Part shown: positions 4,827-5,973 of the stretch, one piece after another
Layout of the letters: the number at the start of each line of letters is the position of its first letter
Position numbering within the stretch: the stretch's first letter is position 1
DNA from: JAJNBA01 sp035512775
GTDB taxonomy: Bacteria; Actinomycetota; UBA4738; HRBIN12
NCBI GenBank assembly: GCA_035512775.1
Contig: DATKDI010000036.1
Location: 1 to 5,973, forward strand
Length of the DNA: 5,973 nt
Direction of reading: 5' to 3'
The notes under the pieces: generated by a model
Databases searched by the model: none
What the model was told of the DNA's origin: nothing
Seen by the model: the letters and a program-made list of their open reading frames with translations, nothing else
Program-made: the position numbers and the translations under genes

Positions 4827-5618
4827 ATGGACGATGAGGTGATGGTCGGGGCGCTCGCGGAGCGCTACTCGCGCGACGCGGAGGCCTACGAGGAGCTGTG
4901 GGCGCCCGAGCTGCTGCCGCTCGGGACGCGCCTGATCGAGCTCCTCCCCGTGCGCGACCCCGTGCGCGTGCTCGACCTCGGGGCGGGGGTCGGCGCGCTC
5001 GTCCCGGTGCTGCGGGCTGCCTTCCCCGAAGCCTCGATCCTGGCCGGCGACCGGGCGCCGGGGATGATCGCCCGCGCCTCCCCCGACGTTCCCCGCCTCG
5101 TGCTCGACGCCGGGCGCCTGCCTTTCTCCGACGGTTCCTTCGACGTCGTGGTCATGGCCTTCATGCTCTTCCATCTGCCCGACCCGCTCGACGCGCTGCG
5201 CGAGGTGCGCCGCGTGGTCCGGCCCGGCGGGGCCGTCGGCCTGGGGACGTGGGGGGAGGGGCGGACGCGCCGGGGCTTCCTTGCGTGGGAGGAGGAGCTC
5301 GACGCGCACGGCGCCGACGATCTCGAGTACGTCACCGACCACGGGCGCACCGACAACCCGGCGAAGATGGCGGCGCTGCTGCGTGCCTCCGGCTTCAGCG
5401 ATCCGCGGACCGAGGTCGTGCGCTCGGCGCACGCGGTGACGCAGGAGGAGTTCATCCAGCTCCGAACCCGGATCGGGCCGTGCGCGGCTCGCCTGCGGAC
5501 GCTGCCCGAGGACCGTCGCGCCGCGTGCCTCCGGAGCGCGATCGCGCGGATCGAGAGCCTGCCTCCCCGCGAGCTCGTGGACGACGTCGACGCGTTCCTC
5601 ACCGTGGCCCGCGCCTGA
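4827..5618 (+). CDS. Class I SAM-dependent methyltransferase (Methyltransf_11 type)
   Basis: This 263-aa cytosolic enzyme transfers a methyl group from S-adenosylmethionine to an unknown acceptor. Motif I is VLDLGAGVGAL at 48-58, the acidic residue ending the second strand is D75 (AGDRAPGM), the adenine-side motif is DAGRLPFSDGSFDVVV at 94-109, and the post-motif segment FHLPDPLDALREVRRVVRPG (115-134) is typical of the UbiE/COQ5-like group. The C-terminal third, from about 145, has no recognised signature and would cap the active site and set substrate choice. The ATG at 4827 lies 2 bp after the DUF1801 stop, and no independent Shine-Dalgarno is present at proper spacing, so translational coupling is likely. 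A second in-frame ATG at 4842 is less likely, because the GAGG before it is only two bases away. Confidence 0.92.
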   Translation: MDDEVMVGALAERYSRDAEAYEELWAPELLPLGTRLIELLPVRDPVRVLDLGAGVGALVPVLRAAFPEASILAGDRAPGMIARASPDVPRLVLDAGRLPFSDGSFDVVVMAFMLFHLPDPLDALREVRRVVRPGGAVGLGTWGEGRTRRGFLAWEEELDAHGADDLEYVTDHGRTDNPAKMAALLRASGFSDPRTEVVRSAHAVTQEEFIQLRTRIGPCAARLRTLPEDRRAACLRSAIARIESLPPRELVDDVDAFLTVARA

Positions 5619-5624
5619 CCCCGG

Positions 5625-5973
5625 TCACTCGACCTCGAGCGTGCCCTCCATGCCCGCTTCGCGGTGCCCCGGGATGTCGCAGTAGAAGGTGTAGGTGCCC
5701 GGCTCGAGCTGGATGGTTCCCGTCGAGGTCTCGCCGGGTGCGGCGGCGACCACCTCGGCGTCGCTCGCCTCCTCGACCACGAACGTATGCTCCACGGCCT
5801 GCTCGGAGGTCAGCTCGATCGTGACCGAGCCGGCCTCGGCGCTGAGCTGACTGGGCTCGAACGTGAGGGCGTCGGTCCCGGTCACGGAGATGGACGCATC
5901 GCCGTCCCCCCCGTTGCCTCCGTCTCCGGTGTCGTCTCCGCCGCAGGCCGCCAGCACCAGGCTTCCCGCGACG
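5625..5973 (-). CDS. Cupredoxin-domain lipoprotein (partial, start beyond window)
   Basis: The visible C-terminal 115 residues begin inside a lipoprotein signal: VAGSLVLAAC ends in a lipobox (L-A-A-C), so the mature protein should be lipid-anchored on the outer face of the membrane. A flexible Gly/Asp-rich linker (GGDDTGDGGNGGDGD) follows. The cupredoxin domain has the full type I copper set: His in EHTFVV, then Cys, His and Met in CDIPGHREAGM, spaced C-x4-H-x4-M. It most likely carries electrons or binds copper at the cell surface. The valine of VLAAC is encoded by GTG at 5957, which could be mistaken for a start, but beginning there would discard the signal peptide, so the gene must start upstream of the window. 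It converges on the methyltransferase with 6 bp between the stop codons. Confidence 0.88.
   Translation of the reverse strand, partial: VAGSLVLAACGGDDTGDGGNGGDGDASISVTGTDALTFEPSQLSAEAGSVTIELTSEQAVEHTFVVEEASDAEVVAAAPGETSTGTIQLEPGTYTFYCDIPGHREAGMEGTLEVE

Noticed and set aside
4707..5602. Minus-strand frames opposite the methyltransferase
   Set aside because: They are Arg/Ser- or His-rich shadow translations with no motif. The plus strand encodes complete SAM-binding motifs.
5619..5640. Bidirectional terminator between the convergent methyltransferase and cupredoxin genes
   Set aside because: Only a 4-bp GGTC/GACC stem with no U-run is visible, which is too weak to call.

Overview
The window looks like bacterial chromosome of high GC content (roughly two thirds by eye, not computed), with strongly GC-biased third codon positions and long antisense shadow frames. 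Two features suggest an actinobacterium, probably an uncultured one: a BlaI-type repressor paired with a short M56 protease that lacks a sensor domain, and promoter/start arrangements that look leaderless. This placement is an inference, since the window has no rRNA or other marker gene. I saw no tRNA, CRISPR array, insertion sequence, integrase or att site.

Layout. Bases 1-81 are non-coding and hold a 9-bp inverted repeat that may end the first transcript. On the minus strand, reading from right to left, come an exported single-TM protein of unknown function (4331-3768), a BlaI/MecI-type winged-helix repressor (3730-3359), an M56 membrane metallopeptidase overlapping it by 4 nt (3362-2364), a 251-bp gap, and a large secreted LVIVD-repeat protein with an embedded protease-associated (PA) domain (2112-82). 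On the plus strand, divergent from the exported protein, are a DUF1801 protein (4420-4824) and a class I SAM methyltransferase (4827-5618) separated by 2 bp. A cupredoxin lipoprotein (5973-5625, minus, its start outside the window) converges on the methyltransferase with 6 bp between stop codons.

How the genes may work together. The BlaI/M56 pair is the regulatory core. In BlaI/BlaR1 systems a membrane metalloprotease is activated by an outside signal, and this leads to loss of the DNA-bound repressor. Here the protease has an HEEGH zinc site and a downstream EEAAD motif, but ends shortly after the last membrane segments. Whatever it senses must therefore be detected by its membrane part or by a partner. 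The next gene downstream encodes the secreted LVIVD/PA protein. Its upstream gap holds a plausible sigma-70-type promoter (TTGACG-17-TAGCCT, minus strand) with a perfect palindrome CTAGTACTAG running from the spacer into the -10, which is where a repressor operator would sit. Control of the secreted protein by this repressor is a testable hypothesis, not something the sequence proves.

The gap also contains an open frame encoding a hydrophobic segment that ends in an ATGA overlap with the LVIVD start but has no ordinary start codon before that segment. I regard this frame and the palindromic promoter as the two least explained signals in the window.
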